A stretch of 64,000 bases of DNA, from positions 95,894,756-95,958,755 of the forward strand of contig CM060731.1 in NCBI GenBank assembly GCA_030704615.1, given 5' to 3'. Within the stretch, counting starts at the first letter, position 1, and each line of letters starts with the position of its first letter. Positions 21,270 to 32,287 of this stretch are shown here, one piece after another. Source of the stretch: Takakia lepidozioides. Lineage: Eukaryota > Streptophyta > Takakiopsida > Takakiales > Takakiaceae. The translations under genes and the position numbers were made by a program. Below the pieces are notes generated by a model that made no database searches, was not told where the DNA came from, and worked only from the letters and a program-made list of their open reading frames with translations.

Positions 21270-22790
21270 TTCGGCACCGAAATCTGGATGAACATCTCTG
21301 TCATGTAACAGCTTTGGAAGCCAAGGGATGAATTCTGGCAACAGAAATCGTAATTTGTTTACCTCATTAAACTGACCAAGCACCCAACGGATGGATTTCG
21401 GTGCCGAAATTCGGATGAACTTCTTCTTCATTAAATTGTATCTGCACATATGGGTTGAATTTAGATGCCAAAATACGGATGAATGTGTTCCTGATTACAG
21501 TCGTGATTGACCACGTGTCCGGATATCGGTGCCGACTTCCCGAATGACAGTAATCCTGAATCGGCAGAATGGATGTATTTCGGCGCCGAAATTCATTCTT
21601 CATCTCCTTTTCCGACCCTAATTCTGCTGCCCTCTGCTGATGGATTTATTTCGGTGCCAGAATTCATCGGAAGTCCTTTCTGTTTTTTATTTTTCTTTGC
21701 GACAGATGAACTTTGGCGCCGAATCTCATCCAAGTACTCCCTTTTAATTTTCCTTTTTCTTCGCGAGCAATGAATTTCGGCGCCGAAATTCAACCGAAAT
21801 CCTCCCGATTTTTTTTTTTTTCTTCGCGAGCATTGAATTTCGGCGCCGAAATTCATTCCAAGTCCTCCCGAAATTTTTATTTTCCTTCGCGAGCAATGAA
21901 TTTCGGCGCCGAAATTCATCCGAAGTCCTCCCGAAATTTTTTTTTTTCTTCGCGAGCAATGAATTTCGGCGCCGAAATTCAGCCGACTTCATCCCTCCAA
22001 ATTCTTTTCAGGGTTTGAGCGCGGATTTCGGCGCCGAAATTCATCCAATGCCCTCCCTCCAATATTTATTTTTCTTTGAAATGGATCAATTTCTGTCCGC
22101 AATGAGTAACTCTAATATTACATTTTCTATGCGACGGATGAATTTCGGCGCCGAAATTCGTCCAAACCGGCACTTACTTTTTGCTTTTGGATGATAATTT
22201 TCCGTAAATCGTTGGAAATACCCCGTTCCGACGAATATAACAGGAATATTCTGCATTTAATGGAGAAATCGGCATATTAAACCACTTCTGTCAAAATTAA
22301 TTGCATTTTAGCCGTTTTTTTTCATTTGAAACCGACAGTATCCATTAAGTGGTCTTTTTCGCACGGGACGTTGCCGCACATAAAGTATAATTTCGGCGCC
22401 GAAATTATAGTTAAATGTCCACAAATGGCAAGTCCAACAGGCATGGACAGCATCCGTCAGGGGCAATGATGGCGGCAAAGCGTAGCATGGTGCCAATTTA
22501 GTCTTCGCTCTGGATGAATTTCGGCGCCGAAATAATGATGATTTCACCTCGTCTACGCGCGGACGGAGATATTCGTAATGAATTTCGGCGCCGAAATATG
22601 GATGAAATGTGCCCAAGTGCAACCGTTTTCACTGTCCCGGAATTAATTCCGGCTCCGATATCCCACTGACAGGTTTGCTCATGACGGATGAGGACTTCGG
22701 AAGCGATGAATTGCGGCGCCGAAATTCGTAAGTTTGCGTATGAAAGCACTTGAATAGGATGAATTTCGGCGCCGAAATTCATCCGTCCGC
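21270..22790. repeat. Central palindrome array of copy 2 (between divergent genes)
   Basis: Units are built on GAATTTCGGCGCCGAAATTC, often extended to GATGAATTTC...GAAATTCATC. Core starts in the dense part are 21715, 21779, 21842, 21905, 21968 and 22030 (spacings 64, 63, 63, 63, 62), then 22147 and further sites at about 22396, 22525, 22587, 22715 and 22768. Poly-T and TTCGCGAGCAATG segments fill the spacers. Variants GGTGCC and GGCACC occur at the edges. The array lies upstream of both element genes and probably includes their promoters, which I cannot place. Confidence 0.92.
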
Positions 22791-23185
22791 TGTTGAAACG
22801 TACCGATCTGACTGTTGAATGTCATAGGCAGGGATTTTCTTGGCGGTTGGGTTTCATGATGTGCGGATATTTCATTCAATGCCGGCTGCTCCGGGAACAG
22901 CATCCGGTGTACGGAAGGTATTTCGGTGCCGCAATTCGGATAAACCGTCTTGTACTGGTGGCTGGAACTGGCACGCGTCGTGTTCCAGTCGACTTCATCC
23001 GTGCGAACATGTCAGGGGTCACAATCTCTTCATCACCCATACGGCAAAAAGGTTGGACGGTGGCAACGCTTCGGGAGACGTGGCTGCTTACGCATCTGCT
23101 CGTGCATAGTGGTTGCATGTTCCACCGCTTCGCTCTCTCGCTCCTTGCCCTTCTGCAGTGACGTTCTCCTGCGTTTCCTCTCCTT

Positions 23186-26100
23186 ATGCGGCATAGTGGT
23201 AGCATAGAGTTTGTGGAAGGTCAGGCGACTCCGGCAAAGAGGAGGACGCGGGATTTTGGGAAGCCGCCGACGACACGACTTAAGCTCCGTCTCATGCATG
23301 AAATGCAGACCTCGTTATCCGGAGACTCGGATCGCCCACCAGTGAGAGATTCGTGCTTCGCGGATGTGAAGCACTCCATACGCAATATTCCTTTTACACC
23401 TTTTTTTTGGCGTGCAGTGTCTCATGTTTTCCTGTTTGTTTGACATGGGAGCTGGGGAGGGATCGCAGGGGGGCGAGGCAACACAGTCAACTTTGGATAC
23501 TCCTGCCCGGGTGCTGCGCTCACAAGGTGGAAGTGCATCGAGGCAGACGAGTCCTCATTCAACACCTCAGATATCGCCTCCGAAAAGCCCACCTAGAGTT
23601 CGGAAGCCGAGAAAGCAGAAGGAGCCCATGGCTTCGCCAGTAAAACCCCTAGGGAGACTGGAAGCGGAGATATTGGGTTTGCAGTCAATTTCAGAAAACA
23701 CAGATGCGGTGGAGGCCGCTGGAGATGGGGAGTCGGATCTGCAGAAGGGCGGCCCATTCAACTGACAGAAGGAGAGGACGATAACGTGGTACGACTTGGC
23801 GACGATCAGAACCTGCTGGAGCTTGCGGAGGAGCAAAACCTCCAGGACAGTACACAGGCTGGTGAGAGGGGTGAGGGAAGTGACAGAGGTGATACAAGTA
23901 AGAAACTGGTGGCGGGTATGCTCATGAGCGCACGAGACATGAACATAGCAGCAAACAGGTTGCTGGCAGAGACTCATAGCAACATAGGCCGCGTTTTGGG
24001 CTCCATGGTGTATCCGGAGAACCTCAAAGTTCCTTTGTGTCGCATGGTAAGCCTTCCAGTTGTAAGGCAAGCACTGCCAGGGGATATCGATCGACTGAAG
24101 CACAACTTCAGAGAAGGGTACAGACGGGGGTCGGCAGCATTCTACGTTTCCATTGAGAATGACCAGGGTGTCACAAGGGGCCCCACTGCAGAGGAGCTTC
24201 AGAATTGGGGCCCCCACTGGCACACTGTTAATGCCGAGTTTGAAGCCTATCTGAAGACTAATCCCACATTCGCACACATGGAAGGGAAGATGTTCTTCGT
24301 TTGGGACGGGAACCACAGGATGCTTGCCTGGACAGAGTACATTGCTGAAATGCATCCGCAAGATATCAGTTGGCATTACATGGTGGACTGCATTGTCGTG
24401 AAGGTGGACGTCAGGGACAGAGGACTGTTGAAGGGTGCCATGGCGGATATAAATCTGTAAGTATACAATTACATCCTTGTGTACTGCCTATTGCGGCGCC
24501 GAAATAGGCAATGTTCACCACTGTCATGCACTCTATGAACTGGAAATTGGATTGCTGTGCCGAAATCATATTTTCATGTTGTTTTTTTTCTCCATGGCAG
24601 GGTAACAGAGAGGGCCTTCGTGGAAACTCATCTGGCACATACGCTCTACAGAGTGCAAGAAGTGGGGACAGCTCCGCTGACGGACTTCCAAAAGTCCCTC
24701 GATCCCGAGCTGTACAGGAAGTCCCTAGCGAAAGCAGATCGCACCTGGTACCGACCAACACTGGACGCCATGGTGGAGATCCTCTATTCGGTGAGGTTCA
24801 TCTCAAATTTCAGTATCAATTTAATGTTATTTGTTGCAGGGATCCGTGGCCTGACTGTATCTGCTGGGTATGGGAATGCAGACGAACATCAGGGATGACT
24901 TGGCCTATGCCAAAAGGCAGTTCTTTGAGAATGATGCCCCCAACAAGGCGGACGCGTCGATAGAGAGTCATATTGTGCAGGCAGGGAAGCAATCCCGGAC
25001 CAAGTACAGGTCCAAACTTGTTAAGCAAGTTGCAATCGCTGACCCTGGTCTTGGTGCCGAGTTCCTGGCGGAGATAGGACTGCATTACTCCAGACCCATG
25101 AAACCGGAAATGTCCATGGAGAAACTTCATCACATCGCAGTGTCCTGTGTTGAGCCGGCGGAGAAGGTAAGCATGTGTTTATTCTTGTTTTGTGACTTCT
25201 CGCGATTCTTATGTTGGAGTTCTTGTCTGACCGATGTGAGGTGGCTGCAGACGAGGTGGCTGCGAATCTGGAACGGCCATACAAACACGAAGCTGTTGTA
25301 CCACTTTCCCATCGAGCCAACAGACGACAAAATGAACGACTGGCTCAATGTCATGACTTGGTGGCATCAGGTATAATTTTCTCCTATTCTGTGTTGGACA
25401 TCGTCGCAATTTCAAAATCATGAATGTTTTGGAAACCTGCCATGATGCAGGTACTGACCCACGCCCAGGAGCAATTGGACTGCAACACCACCACTTTCAA
25501 GTTACAGATCGACTGGACGAAGCCTGAGACAATGGAGAACTACGTGCAGTCGTGGCGAGGGCGCTTCGCAAACCTCTTTTTCAGAGAAATTGCAAAGGCA
25601 AGACGCAGCGTATACATCGAAGAGCAGGAGGGTGCCGACAAAGCGGCAATGCGTGTCCTGTTCAGGTAATCTGCTGACAATGCATCCCCCTATTTGCAGT
25701 TTAGATGATTTGGTTAAGCAGCGATGGATATTGCGGCGCCGAAATATACCTCTGCAAGATGTGAGTTCTGGGTAATTGGGGCACGGTCCACTCCGTATTT
25801 CGGTGCCGAAATACCTTGTGCATTGACAACTTCCACTTGCATGATGCATCGGTAGAATGATTTTTGTTGAACTGCCTCGTGATTGCAGGTACATAAACTT
25901 TGCACTCATTCCGTCCGGAGCCATTCAAAGGGTTCCACCATTCTTCCTGGTGTGGAGGACACCTGGAGGTCGTGGAACGATGTACACAGAAGTAATGGCG
26001 AAGGAGTGGCATGCCGAGCATTTGGTAGATCTGCCCCTGGTATGTGGATCTCCCAAGTGGGACCGTTGACCTCTCGGAGGTTAACTTGAAGAAGGAAGCG

Positions 26101-28354
26101 AATGCCAGGGCTATGAAGGCGCAATCGGATCCCCAACCAGAGGACGCGGTAAGACTGAAAGCAGAGGAGGCAGCCAAGCAGAAAGCACTGAGAAAGTCAG
26201 CCAAGGCGGCAGTGTTGGCGAAGGAGCAGATGGAGAAGCAGGCAGCTGAGCAGCCCAAGGACAGGAAGAAAAGAACGCGCAAACAGGGGCAAGAGATGAA
26301 GACCCCCACACCCAAGAAGAAGAAGCAGCAACACAGTCAGCCAGATGAGGAGGATTCCGACGACGATTTCCAGCAGGAAAACACCCAGGGGCCACACCTC
26401 GTCCGAAAATTCACAAGGGCCAGCGCTCCGGGGGGTCGGCTGCGAAGAGATCACTATACGAGGATGCACCTGGCAGACCCTACCGTGCGGTGCACATTGC
26501 GGGCAGGGAAGTCCTCAAAACACCCACAATTGTGGAGTGTGTTAATGAAAATTTCCTAACTGCTCTGACCAGAAGGCTGGAGATAACGAGATTGAGGAAG
26601 GCAATCGAGGCCCACCAGGGGAAGGGGAAGAGGAAGGCCACTGGCAATGATATGGAGGACACTCCTGGCTACACAAAGATGATGGAGTATTTTGTGGCGA
26701 TGAGCCACGGCAAAAAGAGCACAGTCGGGGGCAGGGCGGTGAAAGCCTCCATCGACATGATCCTTGTGGATATCCCGGATGGGCAGGAGATACTGGGGCT
26801 GGGCTCAGTTCCCTGGTGGAACAAGTACGACGAAAGATACTGGAGCCACACATTCGGGTTCGCAGCCAACATGTTGGACGACGTTGGCTGTGTGTTTGTG
26901 CTAGCAGCCGATGGAGAAGTCACTGAGAATGATATCAAAGTATGGACGGGGAGAAGTGCAGCACCCATCCTGAAAAAGATCTGGACTTGCATCAACACGC
27001 AGGGTCTTCTCAACGATGGCCAGAAGGTATGCTGTGGTTCTCCTCTGCTATGTCAATTTCTGCGCCGAAATTGCCCCTGTACGTGTAGGCCACCTCTGAC
27101 GTTTTCATTTCCTTCTCTGCAAACTCTTATCTTTCAGGCATTTTGCTTCGTGAAGGAACATTCAAAATTCAAATTACGTGAAGCAGGAAGACTTGTTGAT
27201 TCCACAGTTGATCCACTGGAGTATAACGTCCTGTTCAACCATGTGGGAGAGAAGGACATTCTTTGCGATTTGTCGGGCAAGCCATGGAGGTATGGCAGGA
27301 CCAGGAGTCCTGCATTCATCCAGACGCTCATGGAAACGTGTACGGATGTTGAAGGCAGGGTCCTTGACGTCACTGCAAATACAGGTGAGAACGTTAATTG
27401 AATGCGGCACCGAAATTGACACCATTTCCGTTTCTGTATGTTTGCTTGTGCGAGAAGCGACTCATTCTTGAGTTTGGCTGTGGTTGTGTCGTATGAATTC
27501 GCAGGTGCCTGTATGTGGGCGGGAAGGATGTCGAACCGATTTGTGTTCTCATTTGAGGGGGATACGGCCTTGTACGATTACAATTTGGCGGGCCTTCAGC
27601 GTCTGCCTCCGACTGAGGATCCCCAAAACGCAGAAGAGGACGTGGAAGGAGAGGAGGAAGATGAAGAGGAGGAAGTCCGGGAAATTCGTTCGATGCAGGG
27701 GCGCCCGAAGCCGCTTCCCCCAATGCCTGTCTTCGAGTGAGTTGCACCATAGTAAGTGTATTGGTTTCGGTTGTAGGGACCATGCAACCTGCCGATGATT
27801 CCCTGTTTGAATTCTCTAATGTACTTCATTCTATGTTTGTGCGTACACTCAGCCTTGCAAAGTCGTCCGACGAGGAGAAGCTGGGAGACTTGCTCGAATC
27901 GGACCCTGTTGCAGAGGAGGAGACAGAATCGCATCGGCCATTCTTTGCCAGAAAATCGTTTCTCGCGAGTCCCCAGAAGCCCTTTTTTCTACCAGCCTAT
28001 GCAGACACGGCTGCCAAAGAAGCCATCAGGAGGGAGGATAGGCCTACTCGGTTAGAGCAATTGACATACGGGAATGAGCAGAGAATTATAGTGAGGCGTG
28101 AGGCCAAACATAGAATTGTGAAAGGCAGAGTAGGGAAGTTCGTAATAGAATCCGCGTCCGAGAGCGAGGGGAATGTTGAGGACACTTCCGCACCCAGGTG
28201 GACAGTTCCGGCTGGTGAGGATGGTATTTTTGAGGGGAGGGCTTCTCAGAGTATCAGCGGTAGCGGCAGTGCAGGTTCGGAGGCAGGTGGAAGGCAGCCA
28301 TCCTTGCATGAGGGCGGGGATGCATCGGACAGTGATAGCGGATCCTCACCATAG
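23186..28354 (+). pseudogene. ParB-like/permuted methyltransferase-like gene, copy 2, frameshifted
   Basis: The structure equals the intact gene at 32288-37458. Exons by splice signals are 23186-23365, 23418-24456, 24601-24790, 24882-25166, 25251-25370, 25451-25665, 25889-27026, 27138-27384, 27505-27736 and 27853-28354. Against copy 3 it has a one-base loss near 23727, a one-base gain near 26030 and a one-base loss near 26390. The first stops the protein early, before the ParB-like domain. Otherwise the encoded segments match almost residue for residue. Introns hold remnants of the palindrome (near 24495, 25735, 25802, 27060 and 27405). Confidence 0.82.
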
Positions 28355-28997
28355 CAAAGTCTCATTTGGATCCTTTTGTTGTACAGTTCTGAAACACTTA
28401 ATGAAAATATTGACGATTTGAAAAATCATTGTGTTCAGACTCTTGTCCATTCCCTACATTTCTTCCGCCAACCAAAATCTATAATAAAAGCAGAAGAGAC
28501 GCAAACTTCAGTGAAGAACCCTACAAGTAATTTATGCACACCATCGAGCCGAGAACTTGAAGCCATGAAAACCCTGCCGTTTCTAACATTCCTATTCGGA
28601 AATTTGGCGCCGAAATAGCCCAGTTTGCGCCTTCGTTATATGGGCCTCAAAAATTCCACGGATGAATTACTGCACCAAAATATTGCGATGGAAGCCTTCA
28701 GCACAAGGCACTTCACCACATTCCACTTGGGTATTTCGGCGCCGAAATTGCCCGTTCTGCGCCTTTAAATACCGCACTATATCACATTTTAAGAGGTAAT
28801 TTCGGTGCCGAAATACCCCGGTGGATGTCTTCAAAACACCATTTTAGCACACTGCTCTTGGGAATAACGGCGCCGAAATTCCTCATTCCGCATCCTGGAC
28901 CATAAAGGCAGGAAAATTCCAATTCCGCGGATGCCCGCTCATGAGCTCATAGGCTCATAGGCTCATGGGCTCATGCGCTCATGAAATAGTAAACCTC
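28355..28997. repeat. 3' region of copy 2 with scattered palindromes and terminal repeat
   Basis: No gene is seen. GGCGCC or GGTGCC cores lie at 28606, 28738, 28804 and 28869. GCTCATGAG/GCTCATAGG motifs cluster at 28938-28985, and the transposon end AAATAGTAAACCTC finishes at 28997. Confidence 0.75.
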
Positions 28998-29332
28998 AGA
29001 GGATTAAAACACCTGAGAGGCGATGAGGATTCTGATACAACTGTTTCTTCACCGAATTCTTTTGACATGGGAGAAGACTATGCAATTCAGATGACAGAGA
29101 AGAAGCGACGGGGGTCTCCTATGCCTGAAAGGTTACCTCGATATCAGCCTCCAGAGGGCCTCACTTATCCAGGTAGTGTTCAAACATCTCCGTCAACCAG
29201 AGACAGACCTCGGGCTCGTACACACAGTCCGCCACGAAACTCTCAACGTCAGAAAGGTGCTCACTCACAAAGGTTTGCTAATCGCAATCAGTAAACCGTG
29301 AGGACACGGCTTTTTGAGAGGGGAAGGGGTAA
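28998..29332 (+). pseudogene. 3' internal remnant of a gypsy element with polypurine tract
   Basis: An open frame that crosses the copy 2 end stops at TAA (29292-29294). Its part beyond 28997 is basic and Ser/Pro/Arg-rich, like a polyprotein C-terminus, and I do not recognise a domain. GAGAGGGGAAGGGGT at 29316-29330 directly precedes the LTR start and fits a polypurine tract. It is probably the last internal piece of an element of the family seen at 50900, cut by insertion of copy 2. Confidence 0.55.
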
Positions 29333-30323
29333 TGTTAGAGGACTGTCTGGGACTTAGACACTTATACGGGATCTGTAGGGTACCCTTAATTTTTGCACAG
29401 ACTGAGACCAACAAGAGCCTTAAGGGTGACAGCAGCGCACTGTAGAGGGGGGTTACACAGCCCGTCACAGCCGTCACAGTCGTCACAGCCGACACAGCCA
29501 GACACAGTCAGCACAGCTCGTCACAGCCCGACACAGCCATCACAGCCAACACAGCCCGTCATAGCCGACACAGCCACACAGCCAGTCACAGCCCGACACA
29601 GCCAAACACAGTCGCACACCAATCACAGCCCGTCACAGTTTCACCCAGCCAGTCACAGCTTGACACAGCTGTCACGATCATAGGGAACGGAGAGCAGGAC
29701 AGGGAACGACTGTGCGAAACAACACCTGCAAATGGAACATGTTAGTTCACGGACGACAGTTAGTGAGGGAAACGGTTAGAGCCACGGGTAGGAAGATAAA
29801 GGAGAAGCAAGGACTGAGTAGGGGGCTTTTTTGGGGATGATTCTTGGAAGCACATCAGGAGAGAGAGAGGATCGGGCGGAGAGTAAGAACGGAAGCAAAG
29901 ATGGAGAGCACGGTGAAGGAGGAGAGATGATTAGTAAATGCTTGTTATATGCAAAACTGTAGTGATATTGTAGAGCAGATTAGAGACACAATGGCTTCGG
30001 CCTGATACCTGATAAATCATAATTTGATACTTATACGATACAACCACACTGTGTAGAGAGATCTGAGTGAAGCTGTGGAATGAATGGATGGGTTGATGGA
30101 ATCCGATAAATTGATGAAGCAAACTGATACTTAATTATCAATGGTAAGGTAGCTAACATGAATGCCAAAAGGGAAACAAAGAGGAAACACCCCCATGATA
30201 CACTAGCTGTAGGTCATGACTGATTGTTCTGCACGGGCTGAGTACTTAGAGATTTCCAACTCTTCTATCTTGGAGTTTCCGCCTCGGATAGCGAAGGGAT
30301 GGGTGAGTAAAAGCCGCGCGACA
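29333..30323 (+). repeat. Complete LTR (991 bp) with a CACAG-repeat block
   Basis: It starts TGTTAGAGGACTGTCTGGGA and ends AAAAGCCGCGCGACA, with TG...CA ends. Both ends match the LTR at 50900-51212, which is shorter because about 680 bp of the middle are missing there. From about 29450 to 29670 it has many short TCACAGCC/ACACAGCC units. Confidence 0.85.
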
Positions 30324-30941
30324 CAACTCTACTGCTTGCATTCATTAAGCATCAACAGATCTCCCTCCTTCCGGTCAGAGATGCGCTCTCTCCTCCTTTC
30401 CTCCCGTGATGTCCGAAGTCCCTTCTCCAAGTGATCTCTCCCCCTTCTCCCAGAATTCCCCAAGAAGTGATGTTTCTCCCGTCCTCGCTCCTGGCTTTAT
30501 CTTCCTACCCGTTGTTCTAACCGTTTCCCTCACTAACCGTCGTCATCCGTGTACTAACATGTTCCATTCGCAGATGTTGTTCCCCACAATCGTTCCCTAT
30601 CCTGCTATCCGTTCCCTATGGTCGTGACAGCTGTGTCAAGCTGTGACTGGCTGTGCGACTGTGTTGGGCTGTGTCGACTGTGTCAAGCTGTGTCTGGCTG
30701 TGTCGGCTGTGTCGGACTGTGACGGGCTGTGTTGGCTGTGATGGGCTGTGTCGGGCTGTGACGAGCTGTGTTGACTGTGTCTGGCTGTGTCGGCTGTGTC
30801 GGACTGTGACGGGCTGTGTAACCCCCCTCTAAAGTGCGCTGCTGTCACCCCTAAGGCTCCTGTTTTTCTCAGTCTGTGCAAAAATTAAGGGTACCCCACA
30901 GATCCCGTATAAGTGTCTAAGTCCCAGACAGTCCTCTAACA
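30324..30941 (-). repeat. Truncated inverted LTR of the same family
   Basis: Reading leftward from 30941, it starts TGTTAGAGGACTGTCTGGGA and follows the 29333 LTR for about 620 bp, including its own CACAG block (about 30630-30830). It lacks the 3' end and abuts the complete LTR head-on, giving an imperfect inverted repeat of about 1.6 kb overall. Its 5' edge cuts into an exon of transposon copy 4. Confidence 0.82.
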
Positions 30942-31596
30942 ACAGGCAAACCGTGGCGGTACAGCCGGACCCGGAACCCTGCTTTCATCCAAACCCTCAT
31001 GGAGACGTGCTCGGATGTCCAAGGGCGGATTCTTGACCTCACATGTGGCACGGGTAAGCCTTCACGTGCTCAGTTTGTCCCCTGGCCCGATTGCAATTGC
31101 ATGCCACAAGCTATTAACCGCCCGCTTTGTTCCTCAGGTGCTTCAATGTGGGAAGGGACGTTGTCTGACAGGCATGTATTCGCCTTCGAGCCAGATACTA
31201 CCCTCCACAACTCGGAACTTGCAGCGGTTGAACGTCTGCCCAAAGAGGAAGAGGCATCCTCGGAGGATGAGGAAAAATCCGAGAGGAAGCAGGGGGAGGA
31301 ACAAGTTGGGATCGAGGCCGAGGAGCCCCCGGTTTACGAGTGAGTGGTCGCATTGTAAGTTGCCTCCAGATTTTGTGAGGCACTCCTTCGCTCTCCTTAT
31401 TTCATTGAAAACCCTTTCTCTGCTTCTGCTGGTATTGACATTCTTGAAGTGGATTTGTTCTTACTGTAGGATGCCAAGTACTGCAGGAGGACGTCTACAC
31501 CGGAGTTATGGGCAGGAGGAACGTGCTTTTTTTTGCCAGGGGGGATTTCATGCCTAGTCCAGAAAGGGACTACATCCTTCCTACTTATGCTGCACG
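30942..31596 (+). pseudogene. Copy 4: exons of a paralogous methyltransferase-like gene (part 1)
   Basis: Three exon pieces match the last exons of the ParB/methyltransferase gene. One ends at 31053 and covers KPWRYSRTRNPAFIQTLMET and LDLTCGT. The second is 31138-31339, beginning ASMWEG. The third begins near 31470 with a T8 run at 31517-31524 that causes a shift. The splice sites (GTAAGC...CTCAG and GAGTGAGT) are in the same places as in copies 2 and 3. Across the first intron the protein reads LDLTCGTGAS, a classical SAM-binding motif I, where copies 2 and 3 read LDVTANTGAC. The gene is interrupted at 31597 by copy 3 and continues at 44677. Confidence 0.8.
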
Positions 31597-31665
31597 GAGG
31601 TTTACTATTTCATGAGCGCATGAGCCCATGAGCCTATGAGCCTATGAGCTCATGAGCGGGCATCC
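31597..31665 (+). repeat. Terminal inverted repeat of copy 3, left end
   Basis: GAGGTTTACTATTTCATGAG is followed by CATGAGC/TATGAGC motifs to about 31663. It pairs with the right end at 44676. Confidence 0.75.
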
Positions 31666-31739
31666 GCGGAATTGGAATTTTCCTGCCTTTATTGACGGTG
31701 TTATGTCCTCTTACCTCGGTAATAGGGTCTGTTTCTCCT

Positions 31740-32287
31740 GGTCCAGGATGCGGAATGAGGAATTTCGGCGCCGTTATTCCCAAGAGCAGTGTGCTAAAAT
31801 GGTGTTTTGAAGACATCCACCGGGGTATTTCGGCACCGAAATTACCTCTTAAAATGTGATATAGTGCGGTATTTAAAGGCGCAGAACGGGCAATTTCGGC
31901 GCCGAAATACCCAAGTGGAATGTGGTGAAGTGCCTTGTGCTGAAGGCTTCCATCGCAATATTTTGGTGCAGTAATTCATCCGTGGAATTTTTGAGGCCCA
32001 TATAACGAAGGCGCAAACTGGGCTATTTCGGCGCCAAATTTCCCAATAGGAATGTTAGAAACGGCAGGGTTTTCATGGCTTCAAGTTCCCGGCTCGATGG
32101 TGTGCATAAATTACTTGTAGGGTTCTTCACTGAAGTTTGCGTCTCTTCTGCTTTTATTATAGATTTTGGTTGGCGGAAGAAATGTAGGGAATGGACAAGC
32201 AGTCTGAACACAATGATTTTTCAAATCGTCAATATTTTCATTAAGTGTTTCAGAACTGTACAACAAAAGGATCCAAATGAGACTTTG
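31740..32287. repeat. Left subterminal region of copy 3 with scattered palindromes
   Basis: No gene is seen. GGCGCC or GGCACC cores at about 31768, 31833, 31899 and 32031 mirror those at 28606-28869. The gene on the - strand ends at 32288. Confidence 0.7.

Larger units (their letters stand above)
15311..28997 (-). mobile_element. MULE-like DNA transposon copy 2 (left arm of the giant inverted repeat)
   Basis: It runs from GGGGGTTGCTATTCCATGAG at 15311 to the inverted counterpart of GAGGTTTACTATTTCATGAG ending at 28997. Inside, the transposase is on the - strand (17397-21016) and the ParB/methyltransferase gene on the + strand (23186-28354), divergent from a palindrome array at about 21270-22790. 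It is the mirror image of 31597-44676 at near identity. Relative to that copy, both genes carry single-base indels. No target-site duplication is evident. Confidence 0.88.

Noticed and set aside
21270-22790. Long repetitive open frames on both strands (NFGAEIH-like and SAPKFI-like peptides)
   Set aside because: They are translations of the palindrome array in several frames. They begin and end with the repeat and have no independent coding signal.
24300-24376. Long antisense frame opposite the ParB-like exon (23567-24376 - strand and its mirror at 36267-36953)
   Set aside because: It is a shadow of the sense exon. The sense strand has splice signals and recognisable motifs, and the antisense frame does not.
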